Positions 6,526 to 12,864 of a stretch of DNA of 13,601 nucleotides are shown in pieces. Location: NCBI GenBank assembly GCA_027296925.1, contig JAPUIP010000023.1:1-13601 (forward strand), read 5' to 3'. Within the stretch, counting starts at the first letter, position 1; each line of letters starts with the position of its first letter. The translations under genes were made by a program, and so were the position numbers. Below the pieces are notes generated by a model that was not told the origin of the DNA, made no database searches, and saw only the letters and a list, made by a program, of their open reading frames with translations. The DNA comes from Candidatus Poribacteria bacterium. GTDB taxonomy: Bacteria > Poribacteria > WGA-4E > PCPOR2b.

Positions 6526-7521
6526 CTATCCCTTCACAATTTCTGCACGGGCGGTGTGATGGCCGACCGCACCGGCGGGCTCAACATCAAACCCCATTTC
6601 TCCTTGAATCAACCCATCATTGGCAACCGCTCTCGCGTAGATTTCGATCGTCCCGGGCTCCTCGGGCGTCTGCCATGTATATTGCCAGAGATACCACGCC
6701 AGCGGTGAGTCACTCGCCCAGATCTCCGTTTTTTCCCACGTTTCACCGCCATCAACACTCACTTCAACGGCTTCAACGCCTCCATGATTCCCACTGTCGA
6801 ATGCCGCACCACTGATCGTGTACGTGGCGCCGGCTTGAATCTTCTCATCGCTGCCGGGCGTACCGATTACCGTCGCTAGCTTGACTCGCGCCACGGAATC
6901 CCATCCCCGTTTTTCCCAATAGCTTTCATGTGATTCTGCAAGCGCGATGTTCCTGATCCATTTGGGATTCTTCGTGCCGTAGTGCCCTGGATTGAGGAAC
7001 CGCACGGGGAAACCGTGCTCGCGCGGGAGGACTTCGCCGTTCATTTTGTATGCCAATATAGCTTCCTCGCGCATCGCACGAGCCATAGGGACTGCTGTAT
7101 AATAGCCGTCGTCACAACGGAACACGACGACTTTTGCATCGTCTTTAACCCCCACTTTCTGAAGGAGATTCCGCAGAGGTACACCGGTCCACGTCGCATT
7201 GCTCATCTGTTCCGTGCCGATTGGATCGCCGATACACTTCAGTGTCCGCATCGTCGTGACAGACTCCATGCTCGTCAGTTCGTCATAGGTCACCATCATC
7301 GGTTTTTCGATCAGTCCCGTGATCGCCAGTCCCCAGTGTTCAGCCTTGATGAGCGGCGCCTCCCCGATCTGCTGAAGGTAGAATTTGTCGTTGGGAGTGA
7401 TCATCGAAGGGGGCTTCAGCACCATTTTCGGATCATCGTTTTCCGCATCAATATAGTGAAGCGGCAACACTGTTCCCACCGCACTGATCGCGGTAATCTT
7501 CAGAAATTCTCTGCGTCTCAT
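6526..7521 (-). CDS. Tat-exported sulfite-oxidase-family molybdopterin oxidoreductase
   Basis: The 331-residue product begins with a twin-arginine signal, MRRREFLKI, followed by a hydrophobic stretch (9-21), so it should be folded with its cofactor and then moved to the periplasm. The molybdopterin domain spans about 30-200. C96 in MRTLKCIGDPIG is the expected molybdenum ligand; SNATWTGVPLRNLL (107-120) and LNPGHYGTKNPKWI (176-189) are cofactor-pocket signatures. A Mo-co dimerisation, Ig-like domain follows (about 212-328) with VEAVEVSVDGGETWEKTEI in the middle. No haem-binding CXXCH is seen here or next door, so the electron acceptor is unknown. The substrate could be sulfite or another oxyanion or sulfoxide. 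The gene is the last of the leftward operon, 11 bases after the TPR gene; its binding site (AGAGAAA) is weak. Confidence 0.91.
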   Translation of the reverse strand: MRRREFLKITAISAVGTVLPLHYIDAENDDPKMVLKPPSMITPNDKFYLQQIGEAPLIKAEHWGLAITGLIEKPMMVTYDELTSMESVTTMRTLKCIGDPIGTEQMSNATWTGVPLRNLLQKVGVKDDAKVVVFRCDDGYYTAVPMARAMREEAILAYKMNGEVLPREHGFPVRFLNPGHYGTKNPKWIRNIALAESHESYWEKRGWDSVARVKLATVIGTPGSDEKIQAGATYTISGAAFDSGNHGGVEAVEVSVDGGETWEKTEIWASDSPLAWYLWQYTWQTPEEPGTIEIYARAVANDGLIQGEMGFDVEPAGAVGHHTARAEIVKG

Positions 7522-7532
7522 GATTTCTCTAT

Positions 7533-8657
7533 CTATTCAGATTCACTCGCCGGCTTCAAGCGTTCAAGCGCCGATTGCACTTCGGCATCTTCAGGCAGAA
7601 TTTGGGCAAGTTCGTGAAGGTGTTTTGTCGCCAGATCCAATTTTCCAACTTTTTCATAAGCAAGGGCAAGGTTATATTTTGCATCAAGTAGATTCGTGTC
7701 CGCTTCGAGAGCGTTTTCAAAAGCCTCGATGGCCGAATCCAGTTTTCCCGTTTCCATGTAGAGTATCCCCAGATTGCATCGTGGAATTGCCGGTTGTGCC
7801 GAATGCGTCACCGCAAACGCTAACTCTTCTTCCGCTTTTGCGTCCTCTTCGAGAATCAGATAAAGAAAGCCGAGATTATTGTGCAACATGCCGTTGTCTG
7901 GCGATGATTTAAGCCCTTGCTGCAAAACTGTTGTAGCCTCCTCCAATTCGTTGCGCTTAAAGTGGATGACCGCCAGTCGATTGAGCAGCTCCGGGGCGTT
8001 GGGCAGATTCGCAAGTTCGGATTGGAGTTGTCGAAGTTCGGTCTCATGACCTGTTTTTGGGGCGATGACATGGCTCGCGGTTGGGACGAGAAATTCGGCT
8101 CCCGTTATCAGTACGTATTTGGGCGGGCGTATCCGGTTATACGGTGCCAGCGCTTGATACCTCCGATATTTTTTGGGGTAAATCTTGCTGCGATACCGCT
8201 GCGCCAGCAGGCTGATATAATCCGTCGCGAGGATTGTATGCCGAATATCCGTATACCTCCGCACCGGATAGCGCCCAATCAGGAAATTCGGATCGGGTTT
8301 CGGGCTTGGTGATGGCGGCGGTGGCTCTTCAATGGCCGGTGCTTCCTCTGTTAAGATCTCTTGAGTTGGTTGTGTCCTTTGAGGCAAATCGATCTGGGGC
8401 AGCTTAATCTGTTTGACCTGCGCATACAGTGATTGGAAAGGGACGGTCAATGCCGTAGACACGGATTGCCAGGGAACAACCAAAATCAGCAGCGCGATCA
8501 TCCCAACACTGCCGATTATGCCAGAAACGCCAAGTATCACAGGCATCAGGTTTCGCGATGGTCGTTGCGGTAAATTTATCGGCTGTCCCGGCAATGGGGG
8601 AAAGGGTACCATGCCGATTTCATTCCGTAGCCGTTTGCTGAACTTTTTGTTTGCCAC
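7533..8657 (-). CDS. Membrane-anchored TPR protein (GTG start)
   Basis: Translation begins at GTG 8657, fixed by AGGAGG four bases upstream. The 374-residue protein has a positively charged N-terminus, one membrane span at about 38-62, a proline-rich linker (about 94-124, including PPPPSPSPKPDP), a basic region rich in Tyr and Arg (129-185) and then about four tetratricopeptide repeats (roughly 223-256, 257-290, 291-324, 325-357). The repeats show the usual signature, such as 'NLGILYMETGKLDSAIEAFE' and 'YNLALAYEKVGKLDLA'. TPR arrays hold protein partners together; with this topology the repeats are probably outside the membrane. It lies between the emfourin gene (16 bases) and the Mo oxidoreductase (11 bases), which makes a role in assembling or anchoring either product possible but unproven. 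I know no named family for the middle region. Confidence 0.88.
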   Translation of the reverse strand: MANKKFSKRLRNEIGMVPFPPLPGQPINLPQRPSRNLMPVILGVSGIIGSVGMIALLILVVPWQSVSTALTVPFQSLYAQVKQIKLPQIDLPQRTQPTQEILTEEAPAIEEPPPPSPSPKPDPNFLIGRYPVRRYTDIRHTILATDYISLLAQRYRSKIYPKKYRRYQALAPYNRIRPPKYVLITGAEFLVPTASHVIAPKTGHETELRQLQSELANLPNAPELLNRLAVIHFKRNELEEATTVLQQGLKSSPDNGMLHNNLGFLYLILEEDAKAEEELAFAVTHSAQPAIPRCNLGILYMETGKLDSAIEAFENALEADTNLLDAKYNLALAYEKVGKLDLATKHLHELAQILPEDAEVQSALERLKPASESE

Positions 8658-8673
8658 CTGTCCTCCTCACGAG

Positions 8674-8982
8674 CTATGAATGTCGAGTTGCGCGTGCCAT
8701 CGCTGTCAGTCGTTGGAGGAGTGGGCGAAGCGCCTCAGGGGCTGCCGCTTCGCCTACTTCTACCGTATGCCGTTGCCCTTCGTCTTCCACGGTCAACTTG
8801 TATTGAAATCTATCGGCGCCCGGCGCTGTTGTCGTGTACGCCGCCGATAGATCAAAGAATGCAGCGGCGTGCACCATGTCGCGCAGCTCGCGTGCCACTT
8901 CCGATGACAGAGAATCCGTGTCCACCGTGGTTGTCATAAGCATCCCGGCAAAGCCGCCGGTACGCTCAAAATGAATGCGCAT
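8674..8982 (-). CDS. Emfourin-type inhibitor of protealysin-like protease
   Basis: ATG 8982 (MRIHFERTGGFAG) is the start because AAGGAG sits six bases upstream; the open frame continues to 9063 without a binding site and overlaps the protease gene. The 102-residue product matches the emfourin pattern from end to end: the opening IxFERxGGFAG, the helix 'ELRDMVHAAAFFDL', then PGADRFQYKLTVEDEGQRHTV and the final 'APEALRPLLQRL'. Emfourin is the protein inhibitor of protealysin-like M4 metalloproteases and is usually encoded directly behind its protease, exactly as here (38 bases apart). It is expected to be cytoplasmic, to bind the mature enzyme and to protect the host cell. Confidence 0.92.
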   Translation of the reverse strand: MRIHFERTGGFAGMLMTTTVDTDSLSSEVARELRDMVHAAAFFDLSAAYTTTAPGADRFQYKLTVEDEGQRHTVEVGEAAAPEALRPLLQRLTAMARATRHS

Positions 8983-9020
8983 GGCCTTCTCCTTTTTAGC
9001 ATTTACGGTGTGCCTTTGAC

Positions 9021-10166
9021 TTAACGCCTGCCGCCAAACAGGGCTGCGGGCGCGAGCAAACACCCTCCGGGTCTGTCGCCGGTTTCACCTCCACCGGCAC
9101 TCTCGATAGTTATCCCGACTTCAGCCCAGCCGTGGCGGACAGCGCGTTGCTCCAGACTGCCATTCCCAAAGAGGTCTCCGGCAGCCTGAAACGTTAAGTT
9201 CGCGGCATCCTGAAAATTCGATCTGACCTGGAGTTTGTCTCGCAAGGTGATGTACCAGATTCGACCAGTCTTTTCCCATGCATGACCGCCAATCTCTGTT
9301 GCCGCGACGTAGAACGCATGGTTGGGGATGCCTGAGTTGATATGGACGCCCCCATTGTCGTAATCGACGTCCTTGTAGTCCCGCATGTGGCCGGGTTGAG
9401 GGTCTGTGCCGAGCGCCGTATCCTCATAAGCCGTCCCCGGCGCTTTCATCGATCGGATGCCTTGCCCATTGACATTCGGTGTGAAAAGTCCCGCTCCAAT
9501 GATCCAGTCTGCGTCTGCCGCGGTTTGATTCAGCGTCCGCTGTTTAACCAGGGTACCGAAGACATCGGAAAAGGATTCGTTGAGGGCGCCCGGCTGCTCC
9601 CAATAGATGAGTCGGGCTTCGTACTGGGTCACTCCGTGCGTCAGCTCATGTGCGATAATATCGATAGCAATGGTAAAGCGATTGAACAACCGCTCGGCTT
9701 CAGGGAGGTCTTCATCGCCATCGCCATAAACCATCTGGGCGCCGTTCCAGAAAGCGTTGTCGTAGCCTTGCTGGTAATGCACCGTAGAGTCCAGCCGCAG
9801 GCCGTTGCCATCGATGGAATTGCGTTCGTACACGTCTTTATACAGGTCAAAAGTGGCGCCGGACCCATCGTAGGCCTCGTCCACGACCGCATCCCCCGTG
9901 GCGGCGTCCCCTTCACCACGCACCTGGCGGCCGGGGAGTTCCGATCCATTATCGGCGCTGTAGATGATGCGCTGTTTCTCGGGCACCAGTGTCGGTGCAG
10001 CGAGGGCTGCAACTTCGGTCGTCGCCTGGCGTTGTCCACGGAACTGTTCGGAGACTGTTAACGTTCTCAATGCCCACTCTCGCTGTGTTGGCGTACCCCG
10101 CTCTGAAATCTCTCGCAACATATACGGCGGAACGATACACTGAATCGGGTGAATTCTCGTCGTCAT
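9021..10166 (-). CDS. Protealysin-like M4 (thermolysin-family) metalloprotease
   Basis: Zinc-dependent endopeptidase of 381 residues. H173ELTH177 holds two zinc histidines and the catalytic glutamate; E197 in ALNESFSDVFG is the third zinc ligand; H275 in GGVHINSGIPNHAFY is the transition-state histidine. The N-terminus lacks a signal peptide and has the short protealysin-type propeptide (about 1-55) with C10IVPPYML, the conserved PPxxL block of this group, in place of the long FTP/PepSY propeptide of secreted thermolysins. Start 10166 has AAGGA about nine bases upstream. The C-terminus carries an unusual glycine-rich extension (356-381) with a short hydrophobic stretch and a final GGRR. It is the first gene of the operon with emfourin, the TPR protein and the Mo enzyme. 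I find no clear promoter in the 189 bases upstream, so read-through from the Gfo/Idh gene is possible. Confidence 0.95.
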   Translation of the reverse strand: MTTRIHPIQCIVPPYMLREISERGTPTQREWALRTLTVSEQFRGQRQATTEVAALAAPTLVPEKQRIIYSADNGSELPGRQVRGEGDAATGDAVVDEAYDGSGATFDLYKDVYERNSIDGNGLRLDSTVHYQQGYDNAFWNGAQMVYGDGDEDLPEAERLFNRFTIAIDIIAHELTHGVTQYEARLIYWEQPGALNESFSDVFGTLVKQRTLNQTAADADWIIGAGLFTPNVNGQGIRSMKAPGTAYEDTALGTDPQPGHMRDYKDVDYDNGGVHINSGIPNHAFYVAATEIGGHAWEKTGRIWYITLRDKLQVRSNFQDAANLTFQAAGDLFGNGSLEQRAVRHGWAEVGITIESAGGGETGDRPGGCLLAPAALFGGRR

Positions 10167-10355
10167 TTGAGTGCTTCCTTCTGAATCTGTGGGTGGTAAT
10201 TTCCGGCTGAGATTGCCGCCCGCTTTTCGTGAAAGTAACGCTTTCGCTTCATTGCAAAGTAGACGAAACCCTTTGTATGATCCGATCGTTCACAACGAAT
10301 CTGAATCTGTCATTTTCGCTGATACCGCCTCATCGATTGGCGCACCGCCGCCCCC

Positions 10356-11393
10356 TCACTCAACGCTGATTTTCTTCTGCTCCCTGGCGCTGTCATAGAA
10401 AGCGTCAAGGATTTTCATGAACGTGTAGGCATCCGCGGCGGAGACGTCGGGCTCGACCGCGCCGGCGATCGCCATTGCAAAATGTTCGACCTCATAGTAG
10501 AAAACGGGCGGATTCTCCGGAGGATTACTGTGCTCGATCTCTAGCGGTTCATCGATTTCCTCACGGATAAACTCTGAATCCCTGAATCGGGAGATCGCCC
10601 CACCCGTGATCGCGCCGGTGGAGCCGTAAAGCTCAACGATGGTTGGGGTGGGGGTATGAACCATCCGGGAGCAGTCGATCTGAATGGTCCTGTTCCCTTC
10701 AAATCCAACGAGTCCGGTAAAGTAGTCCTCAGCAGGCCCCTCGGGGCCATCGTATACAGGGTAGACCGCGTGCGCCGCGGCGAAGGCCCATTCGGGCTGG
10801 GGACACCCCATCCACCACCACGCCAAATCCAGCTCATGCGAATAGTGCTGCCCTAAAGAACCTCCTTTCTGGCCATAGACATGTAACCAGCGTGTATTGT
10901 CGTTCAGCGGTGGAATCGTGTTGTATTTGCCAAAGATACGCGCGTGGTAGACCGCTCCAATTTTGCCAGCCAGCGCCGCACGACGAATTTTGCGGTTGTT
11001 GGGGAAGTGGCGCATGAAATAGCAGAATTGCAGCGTCTTGCCTGTTTTCTTCGCGGTGGCGTCCATCTCCAGAATCTCTGATGCACGAATCGCATGCGGC
11101 TTTTGCACTAGCACATGCTTACCCGCATGGAGGGTGTCGAGCACCATTCGAAGGCGGCCATCGGGAGACGTGGCGAGGTACACCGCATCAATTTCGGAAT
11201 TATTCAGCAGCTCATGGTAATCGGCGTAGGCGTGAGATAAGGAAAACTCTCCGGCGACGCTATCGCGGCGGGTGGCGTCGAGGTCTGCCACTGCAACGAC
11301 GGTTGTGCGAGGAACCGCGGTGGCGGCCAGGACGGCTTGTCTTCCCGCCCATCCGCACCCGACGACGCCAAGGTTAATGGTCTGATTTGCCAT
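10356..11393 (-). CDS. Gfo/Idh/MocA-family NAD(P)-dependent oxidoreductase
   Basis: The start at 11393 (MANQTINLGVVGCGWAG) has AAGGAGGA about eight bases upstream; the frame is open for 15 more codons without a site. The 345 residues are two domains. The Rossmann domain (1-125) has GCGWAG (12-17) for NAD(P) and VQKP (96-99) at the place of the usual EKP, a Gln variant seen in some branches. The C-terminal substrate and dimer domain carries GGSLGQHYSHELDLAWWW (177-194), where the histidine and aspartate face the sugar, and ends with the common 'FAMAIAGAVEPDVSAADAYTFMKILDAFYDSA'-type helix (305-336). Such enzymes oxidise or reduce sugars, inositols or sugar acids. It follows the sialidase-like gene by 48 bases in one transcript, which suggests it acts on the sugar released by that enzyme (inference). 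Confidence 0.93.
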   Translation of the reverse strand: MANQTINLGVVGCGWAGRQAVLAATAVPRTTVVAVADLDATRRDSVAGEFSLSHAYADYHELLNNSEIDAVYLATSPDGRLRMVLDTLHAGKHVLVQKPHAIRASEILEMDATAKKTGKTLQFCYFMRHFPNNRKIRRAALAGKIGAVYHARIFGKYNTIPPLNDNTRWLHVYGQKGGSLGQHYSHELDLAWWWMGCPQPEWAFAAAHAVYPVYDGPEGPAEDYFTGLVGFEGNRTIQIDCSRMVHTPTPTIVELYGSTGAITGGAISRFRDSEFIREEIDEPLEIEHSNPPENPPVFYYEVEHFAMAIAGAVEPDVSAADAYTFMKILDAFYDSAREQKKISVE

Positions 11394-11441
11394 GCGAGGA
11401 ATCCTCCTTCGGCTATCATATTGCGTGCCAATTCTCACGCA

Positions 11442-12488
11442 TCAACTCAACGCTTCCAGCAATTCCTTTTCGCTGTAGCGCAGGGCACGAGCGAAAGCGC
11501 CTTCACCGCGATAGTTGGGCTCATTCCACTGCCGCGGTGCGCTATAGTACGCCGTCACGAGTTGGTCCCCCAACCTGACGGTGGATGGGTAGCCCAAATC
11601 ATTATCACCGACCTCGTCGCAGACAATCAACCGGGCCGCCCAGGTTCGCCCCTGATCCTTACTCAGATAGGCTTGCACACCGAAAGGGTCGTGCCGAACG
11701 CCGAAGAACATAATGACCCAGCCATTCGAAAGCAGCATCAGGTCAGCGGGATGCTCACGCGCACCCGTCACCGCTGCCGGTTCAGTCCACGTCATGCCAC
11801 CGTCGGCGGAACGGCTGGTCGCCAGTAACGCGCCACGATCGTCGGAGCGAAATGCCGCAAGCAGGTCGCCATTTGGCAGCGGTAGCAACGCAGTTTCGTT
11901 GTACCCCTCAGCAATCAGAGTCGGCGCCTCCCACGTCCGCCCGTTGTCCTGCGAACGCAGGATGTAAGCGTGATCGCGCGTTTTTTCCGTTGCCCCGACG
12001 CGACTTCCATAAATCGGCAGCAGCATGGTACCGTCAGGAAGGTTAACGATGTGGCCGTAGGCGGAATACTTCTCCATTGGAGCGTAGTTGAGCGGCTGCG
12101 GCGTCTCCCACGTCAAGCCGCCGTCGTTCGACCATGTGACGCGCATTTGCACCCGGCGCAAGTCTCTCGCCCAACTGCCGTCTTCGTTGTAAGAGCCCTG
12201 AGCGTGATAGGCGAGAACCACCGTCCCGTCCGGCGCTTGACCGACCGCTGGATTGCGGTCATCTACTTCCGTGTCCACAATGACGGTCGGCGACCCCCAC
12301 GTCACACCGCCGTCCAGTGAACGCACCGCGTCGAGCCGACCGGTAATACCCACATGTCCTGCGCCTGCCCGCAGAACGGCAAGAATTTCTTGGCCGCGCG
12401 GATTGATAAGCACGGGAAAGTAGCCTGCATCGCGGCAGAGGTAAACTTCCGCCGCAGAGGGAAGTTGACGCAAATCGACAGAAATCAT
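11442..12488 (-). CDS. Sialidase-like BNR-repeat beta-propeller protein
   Basis: The 348-residue product is a six-bladed propeller with five Asp boxes (SxDxGxTW): SLDGGVTW (57-64), SNDGGLTW (120-127), SQDNGRTW (179-186), SADGGMTW (227-234) and SKDQGRTW (276-283), spaced about 45-65 residues. This is the fold of exo-sialidases (GH33) and related glycoside hydrolases. I cannot place all catalytic residues (the arginine triad and the Tyr/Glu pair), and the classical FRIP motif is not evident, so sialic-acid cleavage is not certain. No signal peptide is seen, so it appears intracellular. ATG 12488 has AAAGGAG six bases upstream. It is the first gene of the operon with the Gfo/Idh/MocA enzyme, behind a consensus promoter. 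Confidence 0.87.
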   Translation of the reverse strand: MISVDLRQLPSAAEVYLCRDAGYFPVLINPRGQEILAVLRAGAGHVGITGRLDAVRSLDGGVTWGSPTVIVDTEVDDRNPAVGQAPDGTVVLAYHAQGSYNEDGSWARDLRRVQMRVTWSNDGGLTWETPQPLNYAPMEKYSAYGHIVNLPDGTMLLPIYGSRVGATEKTRDHAYILRSQDNGRTWEAPTLIAEGYNETALLPLPNGDLLAAFRSDDRGALLATSRSADGGMTWTEPAAVTGAREHPADLMLLSNGWVIMFFGVRHDPFGVQAYLSKDQGRTWAARLIVCDEVGDNDLGYPSTVRLGDQLVTAYYSAPRQWNEPNYRGEGAFARALRYSEKELLEALS

Positions 12489-12570
12489 CGTTGACTCCTT
12501 TTGTAAGGATCAGAGACGAGTCATGATATTTCTCAAAGAAACGATTGAGATCAGCAGAATACGGTCGCCG

Positions 12571-12599
12571 ATTATAACCTACCACCAAATTGGTGTCAA
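12571..12599 (-). promoter_or_regulatory. Consensus sigma70 promoter of the sialidase operon
   Basis: On the minus strand TTGACA (12594-12599) and TATAAT (12571-12576) match the consensus in all twelve positions and are exactly 17 bases apart. Transcription should start near 12564, which gives a leader of about 75 bases. A promoter this strong would normally need a repressor to be conditional, and the palindrome inside it is a candidate site. Confidence 0.85.
12583..12595. promoter_or_regulatory. 13-bp palindrome, candidate operator
   Basis: CACCAA-A-TTGGTG is a perfect palindrome with one central base. It fills most of the spacer of the sialidase promoter and covers the first two bases of its -35 element, the classic position for a repressor site. 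No regulator gene is in the window, so the binding protein is unknown. Confidence 0.55.
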
Positions 12600-12680
12600 G
12601 CGATAAAACAGCGAAGTGGCAATACAATCAGGCAATCAAGCAAATGAATTCTGGGCAGATCAGACATGGATTGTCTCGAC

Positions 12681-12723
12681 GAATAGGCTTCGGTTCCAGG
12701 GAAAGTGCGGAGCTTATTTTTTT
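12681..12723 (+). terminator. Plus-strand intrinsic terminator with no gene in front
   Basis: TAGGCTTCG (12684-12692) pairs with CGGAGCTTA (12708-12716): nine pairs, two of them G-U in RNA, around a 15-base loop. Seven T residues follow (12717-12723). The order stem then T-run holds only for rightward transcription. Nothing annotated on the plus strand ends here, so it may end a small RNA or an antisense transcript, or act as an attenuator upstream of the MDR gene. Confidence 0.6.
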
Positions 12724-12724
12724 G

Positions 12725-12753
12725 TTGCAGAGATCGCGTTCGTCTGCTATCAT
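12725..12753 (+). promoter_or_regulatory. Probable promoter of the MDR dehydrogenase gene
   Basis: TTGCAG (12725-12730) and TATCAT (12748-12753) are 17 bases apart, and TGC precedes the -10 (extended -10). Transcription would start near 12760, about 100 bases before the ATG. A second TATAAT at 12760-12765 lacks a well-placed -35. The promoter directly abuts the terminator on its left. Confidence 0.55.
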
Positions 12754-12864
12754 GGTGCGTATAATTCTGATCAACTTGTCCATCGCGCAAAACACAAAAC
12801 GGGAATGAATTCACACTGACGCTACTGACACATTGACTTTCTGCTGCACATTTAAGGAGAGCCT

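Larger units (their letters stand above)
12489..12864. other. 376-base divergent intergenic region
   Basis: This region separates the leftward sialidase-like operon from the rightward MDR gene. From left to right it contains the 75-base leader of the sialidase gene, its consensus promoter with an internal palindrome, about 80 bases without an assigned function, a plus-strand intrinsic terminator, a promoter for the MDR gene and its roughly 100-base leader. Short open frames cross it on both strands but none has a convincing start. Confidence 0.65.

Noticed and set aside
6982..7617. 211-residue plus-strand frame opposite the Mo oxidoreductase
   Set aside because: The composition, rich in His, Arg and Cys, and lack of motifs mark it as antisense to a clear coding gene, and it runs past that gene's start into the TPR gene.
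9342..10061. 239-residue plus-strand frame opposite the M4 protease
   Set aside because: The minus-strand frame carries HELTH and the full M4 signature; this is its shadow.
10217..10245. GAAAG-TAACG-CTTTC inverted repeat upstream of the protease as an operator
   Set aside because: A 5-base arm is expected by chance in a spacer of this size and nothing else supports it.
10339..10349. GGCG-GTG-CGCC hairpin after the Gfo/Idh/MocA stop as a terminator
   Set aside because: The stem has only four pairs and no U-run follows, so termination between that gene and the protease gene is not supported.
10167..10355. Promoter for the protease operon
   Set aside because: I could not find a -35/-10 pair with acceptable spacing on the minus strand; TTGTGA and TACAAA are only 12 bases apart. 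Read-through or an unusual sigma factor remains possible.
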